Below are positions 54,929 to 63,412 of a stretch of DNA of 64,000 bases, in pieces. Below the pieces are notes generated by a model that ran no database searches, was not told the DNA's origin, and worked only from the letters and a program-made list of their open reading frames with translations. The DNA is from Bacillus ndiopicus. GTDB lineage: Bacteria > Bacillota > Bacilli > Bacillales_A > Planococcaceae. How positions within the stretch are numbered: the stretch's first letter is position 1; the number at the start of each line of letters is the position of its first letter. A program made the translations under genes and the position numbers. The stretch spans positions 124,001 through 188,000 of the forward strand of contig NZ_HG964408.1 in the NCBI RefSeq assembly GCF_000612805.1, read 5' to 3'.

Positions 54929-55753
54929 ATGAAAGTTATGCAACGCTTTATCATACTGCTCTTTGCTTTATTTTTGCTACCAATTATTATGGGACAGCTT
55001 CCTTTTCCGAATAATCAAGTAGTTGTAAAGGAACCCACATCTACACCTGTACCTGAAAAGGCGGTTGTTTATGCTGCTGCCACAAATGTAAATCCGCGTC
55101 CCATAAATACCACAACGAAACCTTTAGAAGTGCTTTTTGTTTACACACATTCTCATGAAGCCTATAAGCCTGCTGTTGAAAATAAAACAGGAATGCAGGC
55201 AGTATATGATGAGCAAACGAATATTTTTACTATGCAACAGGCAATGCTCAATCATTTTCAACTGAATAATTTGCAAGGAACGGTGTTAGATGTTGATGTG
55301 ATGAATGTAATGAAGCAGCAAGGTGCGGATTTTCCTCAAGCATATCGGGTTGTACGCCCATATATTCAGGAGGAGCTTGCAACAAATTTATATGATTTAG
55401 TTATCGATTTTCATCGTGATGCGGTTGGTAGAAAGGCGACAACGTTAGAAACACCTGAGATGAGCTTTGCTAAAGTCGCATTTGTTGTCGGCTTAGATCA
55501 TCCAGGCTACAAGGGAAATTTAACATATGCAGAGGCGCTTCATGCAGCGATGGATAATATTGTACCAGGTATTTCAAGGGGCGTGATGAAAAAGTCAGGT
55601 GCGGGCGTAGATGGCGTGTATAATCAAGATTTATTTAATAAAATGCTACTAGTGGAGCTTGGTGGCATAGATAATACCGAAGAAGAAATTTTGCGTACAG
55701 TGGCAGTGTTAGCACAGGCAATTGCGAAAATCAATGCCAATGAACAAATATAG
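54929..55753 (+). CDS. spoIIP: stage II sporulation protein P, short form, 274 aa
   Basis: Cell-wall amidase/endopeptidase that with SpoIID drives engulfment. An N-terminal membrane helix (FIILLFALFLLPIIMG) is followed by a short linker and the catalytic domain: VYTHSHEAYKP, NLYDLVIDFHRDAVGRK, FVVGLDHPGYKGNLTYA and KMLLVELGGIDNTEEEI, so zinc-ligand regions look intact. B. subtilis SpoIIP is about 400 residues, so the region between helix and catalytic domain is much reduced here. Start 54929 is 9 bases after GGAGGGG. Confidence 0.88.
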   Translation: MKVMQRFIILLFALFLLPIIMGQLPFPNNQVVVKEPTSTPVPEKAVVYAAATNVNPRPINTTTKPLEVLFVYTHSHEAYKPAVENKTGMQAVYDEQTNIFTMQQAMLNHFQLNNLQGTVLDVDVMNVMKQQGADFPQAYRVVRPYIQEELATNLYDLVIDFHRDAVGRKATTLETPEMSFAKVAFVVGLDHPGYKGNLTYAEALHAAMDNIVPGISRGVMKKSGAGVDGVYNQDLFNKMLLVELGGIDNTEEEILRTVAVLAQAIAKINANEQI

Positions 55754-55781
55754 CATGCGGGGCTATACGACGAAGGGTTTG

Positions 55782-55810
55782 CCAAGGGGGATGAAGTCCC
55801 CCTTGGTTTT
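55782..55810. terminator. bidirectional terminator between spoIIP and the RSH gene
   Basis: CCAAGGGGGA pairs perfectly with TCCCCCTTGG around 5 bases and runs into TTTT. Confidence 0.9.
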
Positions 55811-55816
55811 AAGTAT

Positions 55817-57208
55817 TCAATAATCCCTTAACTCCCGGTTAATTTCTAGTTGAGCTTTAGAGCTATTAGCAAAATTAAGCCAATTATCCAAATCAGTATT
55901 CTCCTTATCGGCAACTAAAAGCTCTACAACATCTAAATTCGAAACATTTGTTGAGAGCGGTTTTTCCATACCGTTAATTTTAGCTTTAAACATACACTTA
56001 GCAAGTGTAGAGTCAAGAGCGAATGCAAAGTCAATAATAGTTGAGCCCTGCGGTATATGGATAGGGTCTAATTTAGGTGTAAATACAGTTATTGTGTCTT
56101 GCAATAATTCTGAAGTGATTAAATCATAAAATTCAAGAACATCTTGTGTAAGCAGATGATTTGTTTGTATAAATGTATTCATCATATGCTGGGCATTTTG
56201 CTCCGTTGCATTGTTTGTAAGGAAGTAAAAAACGCCTTTTTTCCTTCTAAGACGATTTTCTGCCGTTTCAATAAATATGGCCACTTGATGATGGTTGATT
56301 GTAATCACAGTTTTTAAATATTTGTTTAATGAGTCATTGTCGATTGCCATGTTATTTTCAAATTGATGAGAAATTGGTTGATATATTTGATGGATAAGAC
56401 CTAGTATTTTATAGCAATTTAAAGAATTAGAAGTAGTAAGGATGAATTTAGATATGGCTTCTAAATTCTCGCTATCCTTTAAGTTTGAATATGCGCTATA
56501 CATAGGCTCCATTTCATAATTTACGGTTAAATTTATATTTGGCTCGAGTGATGTTTTTAGTGTTTGAAAAATATTTTGAGACAAGCTTTCTAAAAGCTGT
56601 TCGTATTGCTTTAATGTAAATATAACCCGATCATATTTTGAAGGCTTGAGGTATAAAAAACTTAAATCCTCCAATTCGTGTTGGATATCGAATAATTTTA
56701 ATTTTTTACATAAGGGAGAAAAGATTTTCAATGTTTCGCTTGCATAAGGAACTTGCTTTTGCGCGGTTTTTACTTGTAAAGTCCTCATATTATGAAGGCG
56801 GTCTACCACTTTGATAATGGCTACCCGTACGTCTACTTGTGTAGCTAATAATAATTTTTTTAAATTGACAGCTTTATATTCATCTTGCCCAGCAATGTCT
56901 TTCTTATCAACTTTTGTTAGGCCATCGACAATATTGGCTACTTTTGTGCCAAATAGCTTTTCTATTTCTTCGCTTGTGTGATGCGTATCTTCTACTACAT
57001 CATGCAGTAATGCGGCAATTAAAGTGGTAATATCAGCTTTATAATCTAGCAATATTTCTGTGACAGCAAATGGGTGAATAATATATGGCTCCCCACTGAT
57101 TCGGTACTGTCCAGCATGGGCTTTCTCTGCAAAATCCATAGCCTTTTGCAGCTCTTCCATTTCTGCTTGGCGAATATAGGAGGCTTTTTTCAATAATACT
57201 TCTTTCAT
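55817..57208 (-). CDS. RelA/SpoT-like protein with intact HD hydrolase, degenerate synthetase and TGS domain, 463 aa
   Basis: N-terminal (p)ppGpp hydrolase domain: AHAGQYRISGEPYIIHPF (H45), ALLHDVVEDT (H69, D70) and VVDRLHNMRTL (D136) supply the metal ligands. The following region still shows the RSH layout (CYKILGLIHQIYQPISHQFEN) but lacks the synthetase signatures: YQSLHT is LNKYLKT and LEVQIRT is VAIFIET. A TGS domain follows (about 373-433, ITVFTPKLDPIHIPQGSTIIDFAFA). The chain ends where the regulatory C-terminus of long RSH enzymes would begin. Likely a (p)ppGpp or related alarmone hydrolase. ATG 57208 has AGAAGGTG upstream. Position after spoIIP is unusual. Confidence 0.75.
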   Translation of the reverse strand: MKEVLLKKASYIRQAEMEELQKAMDFAEKAHAGQYRISGEPYIIHPFAVTEILLDYKADITTLIAALLHDVVEDTHHTSEEIEKLFGTKVANIVDGLTKVDKKDIAGQDEYKAVNLKKLLLATQVDVRVAIIKVVDRLHNMRTLQVKTAQKQVPYASETLKIFSPLCKKLKLFDIQHELEDLSFLYLKPSKYDRVIFTLKQYEQLLESLSQNIFQTLKTSLEPNINLTVNYEMEPMYSAYSNLKDSENLEAISKFILTTSNSLNCYKILGLIHQIYQPISHQFENNMAIDNDSLNKYLKTVITINHHQVAIFIETAENRLRRKKGVFYFLTNNATEQNAQHMMNTFIQTNHLLTQDVLEFYDLITSELLQDTITVFTPKLDPIHIPQGSTIIDFAFALDSTLAKCMFKAKINGMEKPLSTNVSNLDVVELLVADKENTDLDNWLNFANSSKAQLEINRELRDY

Positions 57209-57394
57209 AATTTTCACCTTCTTATTTAATTTTTAAATTCATATTTATCATGCTTCTAATAAGTAAGTCAATAGACTCTCTATTTTTTATAATAGAGCAA
57301 GGCTATTATATGTAAATGCAGTGGAATATAGCTTTATCTCCATGTTTTGTCTATGTTACTATTTGAGTACAATGAAAAGAAAGAAGGTCCTACC

Positions 57395-59110
57395 ATGGTT
57401 TTTAGCATAGAGCTTATACTTACAATCATATCTCTAATCATGATGGGGACTATTTTTATCACCCTTTATCGCTTTAGAAAAGTACCTGGCGTTGTATATA
57501 TGATGAGCATTGTTATTTGCAGAATCGTATATGCTAGCAGTTTGATTTTAGAAAAAAGCAGCTATTTGCTAGCTGAAAAGATTTTTTTCCGTAATATCCA
57601 ACAAACATCGCTTGTGTTAATGATTCCTTGCTTTGTGATGGCTGTCTATTTATTAATTAATCGTCAAAAAACGCCTAAAGCTGGGTGGAAAATCGCGCTA
57701 TTTTCCATTTTCATCTTTTGGCTCTTGCTAATATGGTTGAACCCTTATTTACATATTGTGTATCACACAAGCACATTAGTAGATGGTCAGTTACTAACAG
57801 TTAGAACGTTGTATGCGAGTAGCTTTAATATTTTTTGTTATGCGATTTTAACGATTTGCTTCTATCACCTCTATAGTTATGTCCGGACGATTCGCAGCGA
57901 CTTTCGCAAGCCAGGCATGTTTGTACTATTGCTAACTTCCTTGCCGTTTGTGCTGGAAATGATTCGCTTTGCTAACCCAAAGTGGTCAACACAGCTAGGC
58001 ACATTGTCTACTTTTTGCAGTGTAACGGGTTTATTAATTTTGATTATTATTTTAAAAACAAAATTTTTTGCCATTGTGCCAATTACAAAGCATATTGTCT
58101 TTGACCGTTTCCCAGAAAGCATTATCATTATGAATGCTTCTAGTGATGTGATGGAGAGCAACGTAGAGGGAATTCAATTTTTTAAGGATTTGGGCTATAG
58201 CGATATTTATAATCAAAAGGCTTCAGAATTACTTACACAGTGGCCGGCATGGTATCGATTAACGCATGAAATGCAGCAAGGCGTAGTCGATATAGAAGTT
58301 TGGGTACATAAGGTCAGGAAAATATATCGCGTTCATGTTTATCCATTGCAAATAGGGCAAGGTAGTGTGTCACTCCTTATAGATATAACGGAACAACAGC
58401 AGCAAGCAGAGGAAATTGCTTATTTAAACAAGCTGAAAGACCAGCTTGTTGCGGTCGTGTCGCATGATATACGTAGTCCATTAGCGATGCAATATCAATT
58501 AATCGAGTTGCTAGAGGAAGATCGTGCGCATTTTGCTACAGACCATCAAGAAATTATTACAAAGCTTGGCGAACAAATCCGACATACACTTGATATGTCC
58601 AATAATTTACTAGAGTGGTTTCGCAGCCAGCGAGACGATGTCGCATTGCGTCCACAAACGCTCCAGCTAGCAAACGTCGTGGAAGAGTGTTGCCAATTAA
58701 TTGCGCTACACTGTGAGATGAAAAATTTACATGTAGTGAATAACATCGTAAAAGATACATATGTGTATGCGGATAGAGAAGTAGTATCGCTCGTCCTTCG
58801 CAATTTACTGTCCAATGCAATTAAATTTACACAAGCTGGTGGAACGATTCATATCAATGCTCAATTATCTGGAGAAATGGTTATCGTATCTGTTCGAGAT
58901 AATGGGCTGGGCATGGAACAACAGCAGCTTGAACAGCTATTCAACGGTCATCAAATACCTTCGACGGTGGGCACTGCTGGCGAAAAAGGTGCCGGTCTAG
59001 GCTTATTAGTGAGCAAGCAGTTTATTCAATTAAGTGGCGAAAGTATATGGGCAGAAAGTAGTGTAGGGCAAGGCAGTGTCTTTTATTTTACGCTAAGGGG
59101 TGGGGAATAG
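57395..59110 (+). CDS. 7TM-type sensor histidine kinase, 571 aa
   Basis: Seven hydrophobic helices in the first 225 residues resemble the histidine kinase N-terminal 7TM domain. A PAS-like segment follows (KHIVFDRFPESIIIMNASSDVMESN), then HisKA with LVAVVSHDIRSPL (H357) and an HATPase domain: N-box NLLSNAIKFTQAGG, G1 VRDNGLGM, G2 GAGLGLLVSKQF. All motifs look active. ATG 57395 has AAGAAGG 7 bases upstream. The response regulator gene begins 1 base after its stop, so they form a two-component pair. The ligand is unknown. Confidence 0.9.
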   Translation: MVFSIELILTIISLIMMGTIFITLYRFRKVPGVVYMMSIVICRIVYASSLILEKSSYLLAEKIFFRNIQQTSLVLMIPCFVMAVYLLINRQKTPKAGWKIALFSIFIFWLLLIWLNPYLHIVYHTSTLVDGQLLTVRTLYASSFNIFCYAILTICFYHLYSYVRTIRSDFRKPGMFVLLLTSLPFVLEMIRFANPKWSTQLGTLSTFCSVTGLLILIIILKTKFFAIVPITKHIVFDRFPESIIIMNASSDVMESNVEGIQFFKDLGYSDIYNQKASELLTQWPAWYRLTHEMQQGVVDIEVWVHKVRKIYRVHVYPLQIGQGSVSLLIDITEQQQQAEEIAYLNKLKDQLVAVVSHDIRSPLAMQYQLIELLEEDRAHFATDHQEIITKLGEQIRHTLDMSNNLLEWFRSQRDDVALRPQTLQLANVVEECCQLIALHCEMKNLHVVNNIVKDTYVYADREVVSLVLRNLLSNAIKFTQAGGTIHINAQLSGEMVIVSVRDNGLGMEQQQLEQLFNGHQIPSTVGTAGEKGAGLGLLVSKQFIQLSGESIWAESSVGQGSVFYFTLRGGE

Positions 59111-59111
59111 A

Positions 59112-60218
59112 ATGAGAGTATTGATTGTAGATGATGAACCAATTATGTTGCTAACAATGAAACGGATGTTAGCTAGCATAGAGGGCGTGGAGCTTGTTGG
59201 TAGTTTTCAGCAAATGAATGAGGCATTGACTTTCCTTCGCCAGCATGAAGTTGACATCGCCTTTTTAGATATTGAAATCGCTGAAGACAATGGCTTAGAG
59301 CTAGCACATAAGTTGCGCTCACACAATAGTGACCTTGATATTGTTTTTACAACCTCACATGCGGATTACGCGATGCAGGCATATGATGTTTACCCACTGG
59401 ACTATATGCTAAAGCCTGTGTCAAAAAGCCGCCTGAGTCAAACGATTGCGAGAGCCTACAACAAACGTCATCGTACCTCTGAAGAACCTATGCTAAATCG
59501 CTTAAAGGTGCAAGCGTTAGGCTGCTTTGAAGTTAGTAGCTCACAGCAAGGAGAAGTAAAGTGGATATCAAAAAAGAGCAAGGAGCTATTTGCTTTTTTG
59601 CTCATACATAGAGGGAAAAATGTCGGGAAAATGAAAGTAATAGAGGCATTGTTTCCAGAAATGCCTTTGAAAAACGCGGAAACTTATTTGAATACAGCTG
59701 TTTACCAATGTCGAAAAGCGTTAAGTGAACATGGCTTTAAAGAGCAGCTAATAACAGCGCAGGAAAAATATCGCTTAGCGCTAGATCACATGGAAATCGA
59801 TTTTGTGCAATTGGAGCAGGGGCTAGACCTACTTGCACAAATTAACAAAAATAATGAACAGGCAGCACTAGAACTGGAAAAGCAGATGGTGGGTGAGTTA
59901 TTTGAGGAACAATCCTTCTTATGGGCAGCTTTAGAACAGGAAAGCTTGAGCTTACTTTACACAACTTTTGCTAAACGTCTTGCACAGTGGCTTTGGCGCT
60001 GTGAAAACTATAGTAAGGCATTAGAGATAACGAAGAAAATAGGAAAACGTGATGGGTTTGATGAGGAAGCTAATCAGCTTTTGCTTAATATTTACGGAGC
60101 GATGGGCGATAAGCAAGCTCTTCACCAACATTACCATCAGTATGTAGAGATGATGCAGCGAGAGTTTAATCTGCAACCATCAATGGCAATGCAACAGTTG
60201 TATCAACAGTATAAGTGA
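59112..60218 (+). CDS. response regulator with SARP/BTAD-type output domain, 368 aa
   Basis: Receiver domain: acidic pair D7/D8 (VDDEP), phospho-acceptor D53 (FLDIEI), T80/T81 and K101 (MLKPVS), so phosphorylation should be possible. Residues about 130-230 form a winged helix (KVQALGCFEVSSS, SKKSKELFAFLLIHRGKNVGKMKVIEALFP, NTAVYQCRKAL). The rest (about 240-368) is an all-helical bacterial transcriptional activation domain (DFVQLEQGLDLLA, NYSKALEITKKIGKRDGFDEEANQLLLNIYGAMGDKQAL). SARP-type regulators bind direct heptamers 11 bp apart; such pairs occur at 60270 and 63286. Confidence 0.88.
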   Translation: MRVLIVDDEPIMLLTMKRMLASIEGVELVGSFQQMNEALTFLRQHEVDIAFLDIEIAEDNGLELAHKLRSHNSDLDIVFTTSHADYAMQAYDVYPLDYMLKPVSKSRLSQTIARAYNKRHRTSEEPMLNRLKVQALGCFEVSSSQQGEVKWISKKSKELFAFLLIHRGKNVGKMKVIEALFPEMPLKNAETYLNTAVYQCRKALSEHGFKEQLITAQEKYRLALDHMEIDFVQLEQGLDLLAQINKNNEQAALELEKQMVGELFEEQSFLWAALEQESLSLLYTTFAKRLAQWLWRCENYSKALEITKKIGKRDGFDEEANQLLLNIYGAMGDKQALHQHYHQYVEMMQREFNLQPSMAMQQLYQQYK

Positions 60219-60225
60219 TGACATG

Positions 60226-60263
60226 CTAGTTACTCAACATGGTTTGGGTAACTAGCGTTTTTA
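60226..60263 (+). terminator. terminator after the two-component genes
   Basis: GCTAGTTAC pairs with GTAACTAGC around a 14-base loop, followed by GTTTTT. The next gene therefore needs its own promoter. Confidence 0.85.
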
Positions 60264-60269
60264 AATTCT

Positions 60270-60297
60270 TTCATTTTTCTTTCATTGGCATATGGTA
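60270..60297 (+). promoter_or_regulatory. SARP-type promoter module, copy 1
   Basis: Heptamer TTTCATT at 60270-60276 and again at 60281-60287 (11-bp period, TTTC between). TATGGT at 60292-60297 starts 11 bp after the second heptamer and may be the -10. An almost identical block occurs at 63286. No normal -35 is present, as expected for activator-dependent promoters. Confidence 0.65.
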
Positions 60298-60344
60298 GCC
60301 TTTTTTATAGCCTCGTAGGTTAGAAAAAGAAGGAGGGGATTTGT

Positions 60345-63224
60345 ATGAAAAAGTTTGGGCTATTGCTCACGATGCTATTAATTATGCTATATGGGAACAG
60401 TTCACCTGTTGATGCAGCAGAAGAAAATGGCTTTCATTATGACATTATTGGTGGGGAGGTAGTGATTACAGCTTATCAAGGACCACCAGGAGAGATTGTC
60501 ATACCAGCTACACTTGGTGGAGAACCTGTTGTACGCATTGGAGTAAAAGCATTTCTAAATAAGGGATTAACGAAGGTGGAATTGCCAAATACAGTTAAAG
60601 CGATTGAGATGGAGGCATTTGCTAAGAATGAACTAACAACAATTATTCTTCCTGACTCTGTAGAAATTTTAGATTCAGATGCATTTCGAGAGAATCAGCT
60701 AGAAACGGTACAGCTATCCACTAAACTAACAGCGATTGGGATATATGCCTTTGATGATAATATGCTAACGACTGTGAAGATTCCGCATGGTGTTACAGTC
60801 ATAGGGGAAGGTGCGTTCAGGGATAACCCTCAATTAACAACAATTACATTGCCTGACACGCTGACAACGATAGGGGGAAGTGCTTTTTCTAACTGCGGAT
60901 TAATGGAACTTGAACTTCCTAGTAGTGTTGAAACGATAAAGGAGTATGCGTTTTACGGGAACGATTTAACAACACTAACTCTTCCTGATAGTGTTACAAC
61001 AGTGGGAAGTTACGCATTTAAGAGTAATCAATTAGCAACTGTCTATCTCTCCCCAAATATAAACACTATAGATGTAGAAGCCTTTTCTGAAAATAAACTA
61101 ACAAGCGTGGTGATTCCAGCAGGTGTTGAAATAATAGGGAACGGTGCGTTTTTAAAAAATGGTATAACAAATATCGATTTGTCAGCAAATACTGTGAAAG
61201 AGATAAGAGAAAACGCGTTTCTTAATAATCAGTTATTGGAGCTTACTCTTCCTCCGAGTGTCACAACTTTGGGGGCTAATGTGTTTATGGGGAACCAACT
61301 AACAACTGTTAATTTCTCGCCAAATCTCAAAAAAATTGCACCGTATGCTTTTCATAATAATAAACTAACGAACATAGCGCTTCCAGAAGGTGTGGAAATA
61401 ATAGATCAGGCCGCATTTGCAAGAAATATGATAACGAATGTCGATTTTTCAAATACTATTCAAACAATAGGGCAAGCTGCATTTAGTAATAATTATTTAA
61501 CAAACATAATTTTCCCTAGTTCTTTGAGTAATTTAGGGCATTGGGCATTTCAAGAAAATAATTTGGACACAGTGATATTTAATAGTAATCCATCTATTGG
61601 TCAGGAGCCTTTCCAAAACCAAGGAAGAAGCGGTGCAGGGGAAATATACAGTGGGATGTTTACAGAAAGAGAATTTATAAATCAATGGGATTCTACAGCT
61701 TCGTTTACTCCACCATTAACAATTTATGCAAAATATGAATTTCAGGTTTCCTTTGATTCACAAGGAGGAACAACAATCAATCCGCTGTATATAGTTTCTA
61801 AAGGGAAAATAACAGAGCCAGTTGCACCAAGCAAAACAAATCTAATATTTGATGCTTGGTATAAAGATATGGTATTTAACGAAAAATGGGATTTTGCGAC
61901 AGATATTGTAACAAAGCCATTGACACTTTATGCGAACTGGGTTCCTCAATATAGTATTACATTCGAGACTGATGGGGGCTCCACTATTGTTTCACAAAAT
62001 ATTGCACAAAACGGAAAAATTGCATTACCTGCACCGCCCACGAAGGAAGGATATACATTTGAGGGGTGGTACAAGGAAGCAGGATTGAACACAAAGTGGG
62101 ATTTTGCAAATGATAAAGTAACAGCGAATATGACGCTCTATGCCAAATGGTTATTAAATACTTATACAGTAGGCTTTAATACAAATGGCGGATCTTTGGT
62201 AGCAAGTCAATCTGTTGCGTATCAACAAAAAGCAACAGAACCTGCAACGCCAACAAGAACAGGCTATACTTTCGCTGGTTGGTATAAAGATGCGCAATTG
62301 ACAGAGCAGTGGAATTTTACAACGGATGTTGTAACGCAAAATATAACATTATATGCAAAATGGACAGCAAAACCTATAGTAACACCTCCAGTTAGTGGAG
62401 GTGGAGGTAGCACCCCGTCAATTACGTATACAGTTCAATTCCAAACAAATGGTGGTACAGCAATTACGGCACAGACAAAAGACTATAATGATAAAATTGT
62501 TGAACCAGTCCCACCAACAAAAGAGGGCTATACATTTGTAGGCTGGTATACAGATAGCGCTTTAACAAAGAAATGGGATTTTACTAAAGATACTGTCCAA
62601 GGAAATATGACATTGTATGCAAAGTGGATTGAAAATGTAGAAGATACGACTATACCAGTAGAAAATCCGGATAACACAACTGAGCCAGAACAAGAATTAC
62701 CTGCATGTACAACTCAATTTACAGATATTGTGACGCACTGGGCAAAGGACATGATTGAAGATATTGCAGGACGTTGTTGGATTAAGGGCTACCCAGATAG
62801 CACATTCAAGCCAAACGACCCAATTCAACGTCAGCATGTAGCTGTGATATTTGCCCGAGCATTTGATTTGCCAGCAACTCGTGAGATGCAGGACTTTACA
62901 GATGTTTCAGCAAATCACCGCTATTACGATGCGATTGCGAAAATGTATCAAGCGGGAGTTTTTGATGGGGTAGATGGCAAATTCAAACCAGAGGCACCAA
63001 TGACACGTGCGCATATGGCAAAATTACTTGTGGAAGCATTCGATTTAACATCGGATGGCACTAGTACATTCCAAGATGTACCTGCCACACATTGGGCAAA
63101 AGATTATATCGCTATACTAGCAGATAATGAAGTCGCGTTAGGTGATAATGGCAACTTTAAGCCAAATGACCCTGTGACACGCGCTCAATTTGTAGCGTTT
63201 ATGTATCGAGCATTACATTTATAA
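60345..63224 (+). CDS. secreted LRR / InlB B-repeat / SLH surface protein, 959 aa
   Basis: Signal peptide with cleavage near residue 24 (NSSPVDA-AEEN). Residues about 30-425 are BspA-type leucine-rich repeats of about 23 residues (IGVKAFLNKGLTKVELPNTVKAIEMEAFAKNELTTIILPDSV and so on). Residues about 463-765 hold four InlB B-type repeats ending LYAKW, with a Gly-rich spacer (SGGGGS) before the last. Three SLH domains at about 786-959 (FTDIVTHWAKDMIEDI, GYPDSTFKPNDPIQRQ; FKPEAPMTRAHMA; FKPNDPVTRAQFV) anchor it to the cell-wall polymer. Probably an adhesin or surface receptor. AGGAGGGG precedes the ATG. Driven by a SARP-type promoter module. Confidence 0.88.
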   Translation: MKKFGLLLTMLLIMLYGNSSPVDAAEENGFHYDIIGGEVVITAYQGPPGEIVIPATLGGEPVVRIGVKAFLNKGLTKVELPNTVKAIEMEAFAKNELTTIILPDSVEILDSDAFRENQLETVQLSTKLTAIGIYAFDDNMLTTVKIPHGVTVIGEGAFRDNPQLTTITLPDTLTTIGGSAFSNCGLMELELPSSVETIKEYAFYGNDLTTLTLPDSVTTVGSYAFKSNQLATVYLSPNINTIDVEAFSENKLTSVVIPAGVEIIGNGAFLKNGITNIDLSANTVKEIRENAFLNNQLLELTLPPSVTTLGANVFMGNQLTTVNFSPNLKKIAPYAFHNNKLTNIALPEGVEIIDQAAFARNMITNVDFSNTIQTIGQAAFSNNYLTNIIFPSSLSNLGHWAFQENNLDTVIFNSNPSIGQEPFQNQGRSGAGEIYSGMFTEREFINQWDSTASFTPPLTIYAKYEFQVSFDSQGGTTINPLYIVSKGKITEPVAPSKTNLIFDAWYKDMVFNEKWDFATDIVTKPLTLYANWVPQYSITFETDGGSTIVSQNIAQNGKIALPAPPTKEGYTFEGWYKEAGLNTKWDFANDKVTANMTLYAKWLLNTYTVGFNTNGGSLVASQSVAYQQKATEPATPTRTGYTFAGWYKDAQLTEQWNFTTDVVTQNITLYAKWTAKPIVTPPVSGGGGSTPSITYTVQFQTNGGTAITAQTKDYNDKIVEPVPPTKEGYTFVGWYTDSALTKKWDFTKDTVQGNMTLYAKWIENVEDTTIPVENPDNTTEPEQELPACTTQFTDIVTHWAKDMIEDIAGRCWIKGYPDSTFKPNDPIQRQHVAVIFARAFDLPATREMQDFTDVSANHRYYDAIAKMYQAGVFDGVDGKFKPEAPMTRAHMAKLLVEAFDLTSDGTSTFQDVPATHWAKDYIAILADNEVALGDNGNFKPNDPVTRAQFVAFMYRALHL

Positions 63225-63232
63225 TTTAAAAT

Positions 63233-63271
63233 AGCTACTCTAGCGATTTTTTTGCTTGAGTAGCTGTTTTT
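63233..63271 (+). terminator. terminator after the SLH protein gene
   Basis: AGCTACTC pairs with GAGTAGCT around a 17-base loop, followed by GTTTTT. Confidence 0.8.
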
Positions 63272-63285
63272 ATGTAATTCGATTC

Positions 63286-63313
63286 TTTCATTTTTCTTTC
63301 ATTTGCATATGAT
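63286..63313 (+). promoter_or_regulatory. SARP-type promoter module, copy 2
   Basis: TTTCATT at 63286-63292 and 63297-63303 (11-bp period), then TATGAT at 63308-63313, with the same spacings as copy 1. About 32 of 34 positions around the module are identical between the copies, while the surrounding leaders differ. This argues for conserved function rather than a recent duplication of the whole region. Confidence 0.65.
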
Positions 63314-63412
63314 ATCTTCTTTTTGAAGTGATGATTGAACTAAAGGGGGAATGGATATTGTTCCACATGGATAAAGAAAGTGATTGATAACGAATGGATG
63401 AGGAGGAAGAGG

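Noticed and set aside
54482..54943. 153-residue minus-strand frame across the gpr end
   Set aside because: Antisense to conserved GPR motifs and to the gpr-spoIIP hairpin.
55817..57208. Bifunctional Rel (ppGpp synthetase and hydrolase)
   Set aside because: Synthetase motifs are replaced and the C-terminal regulatory domains are absent.
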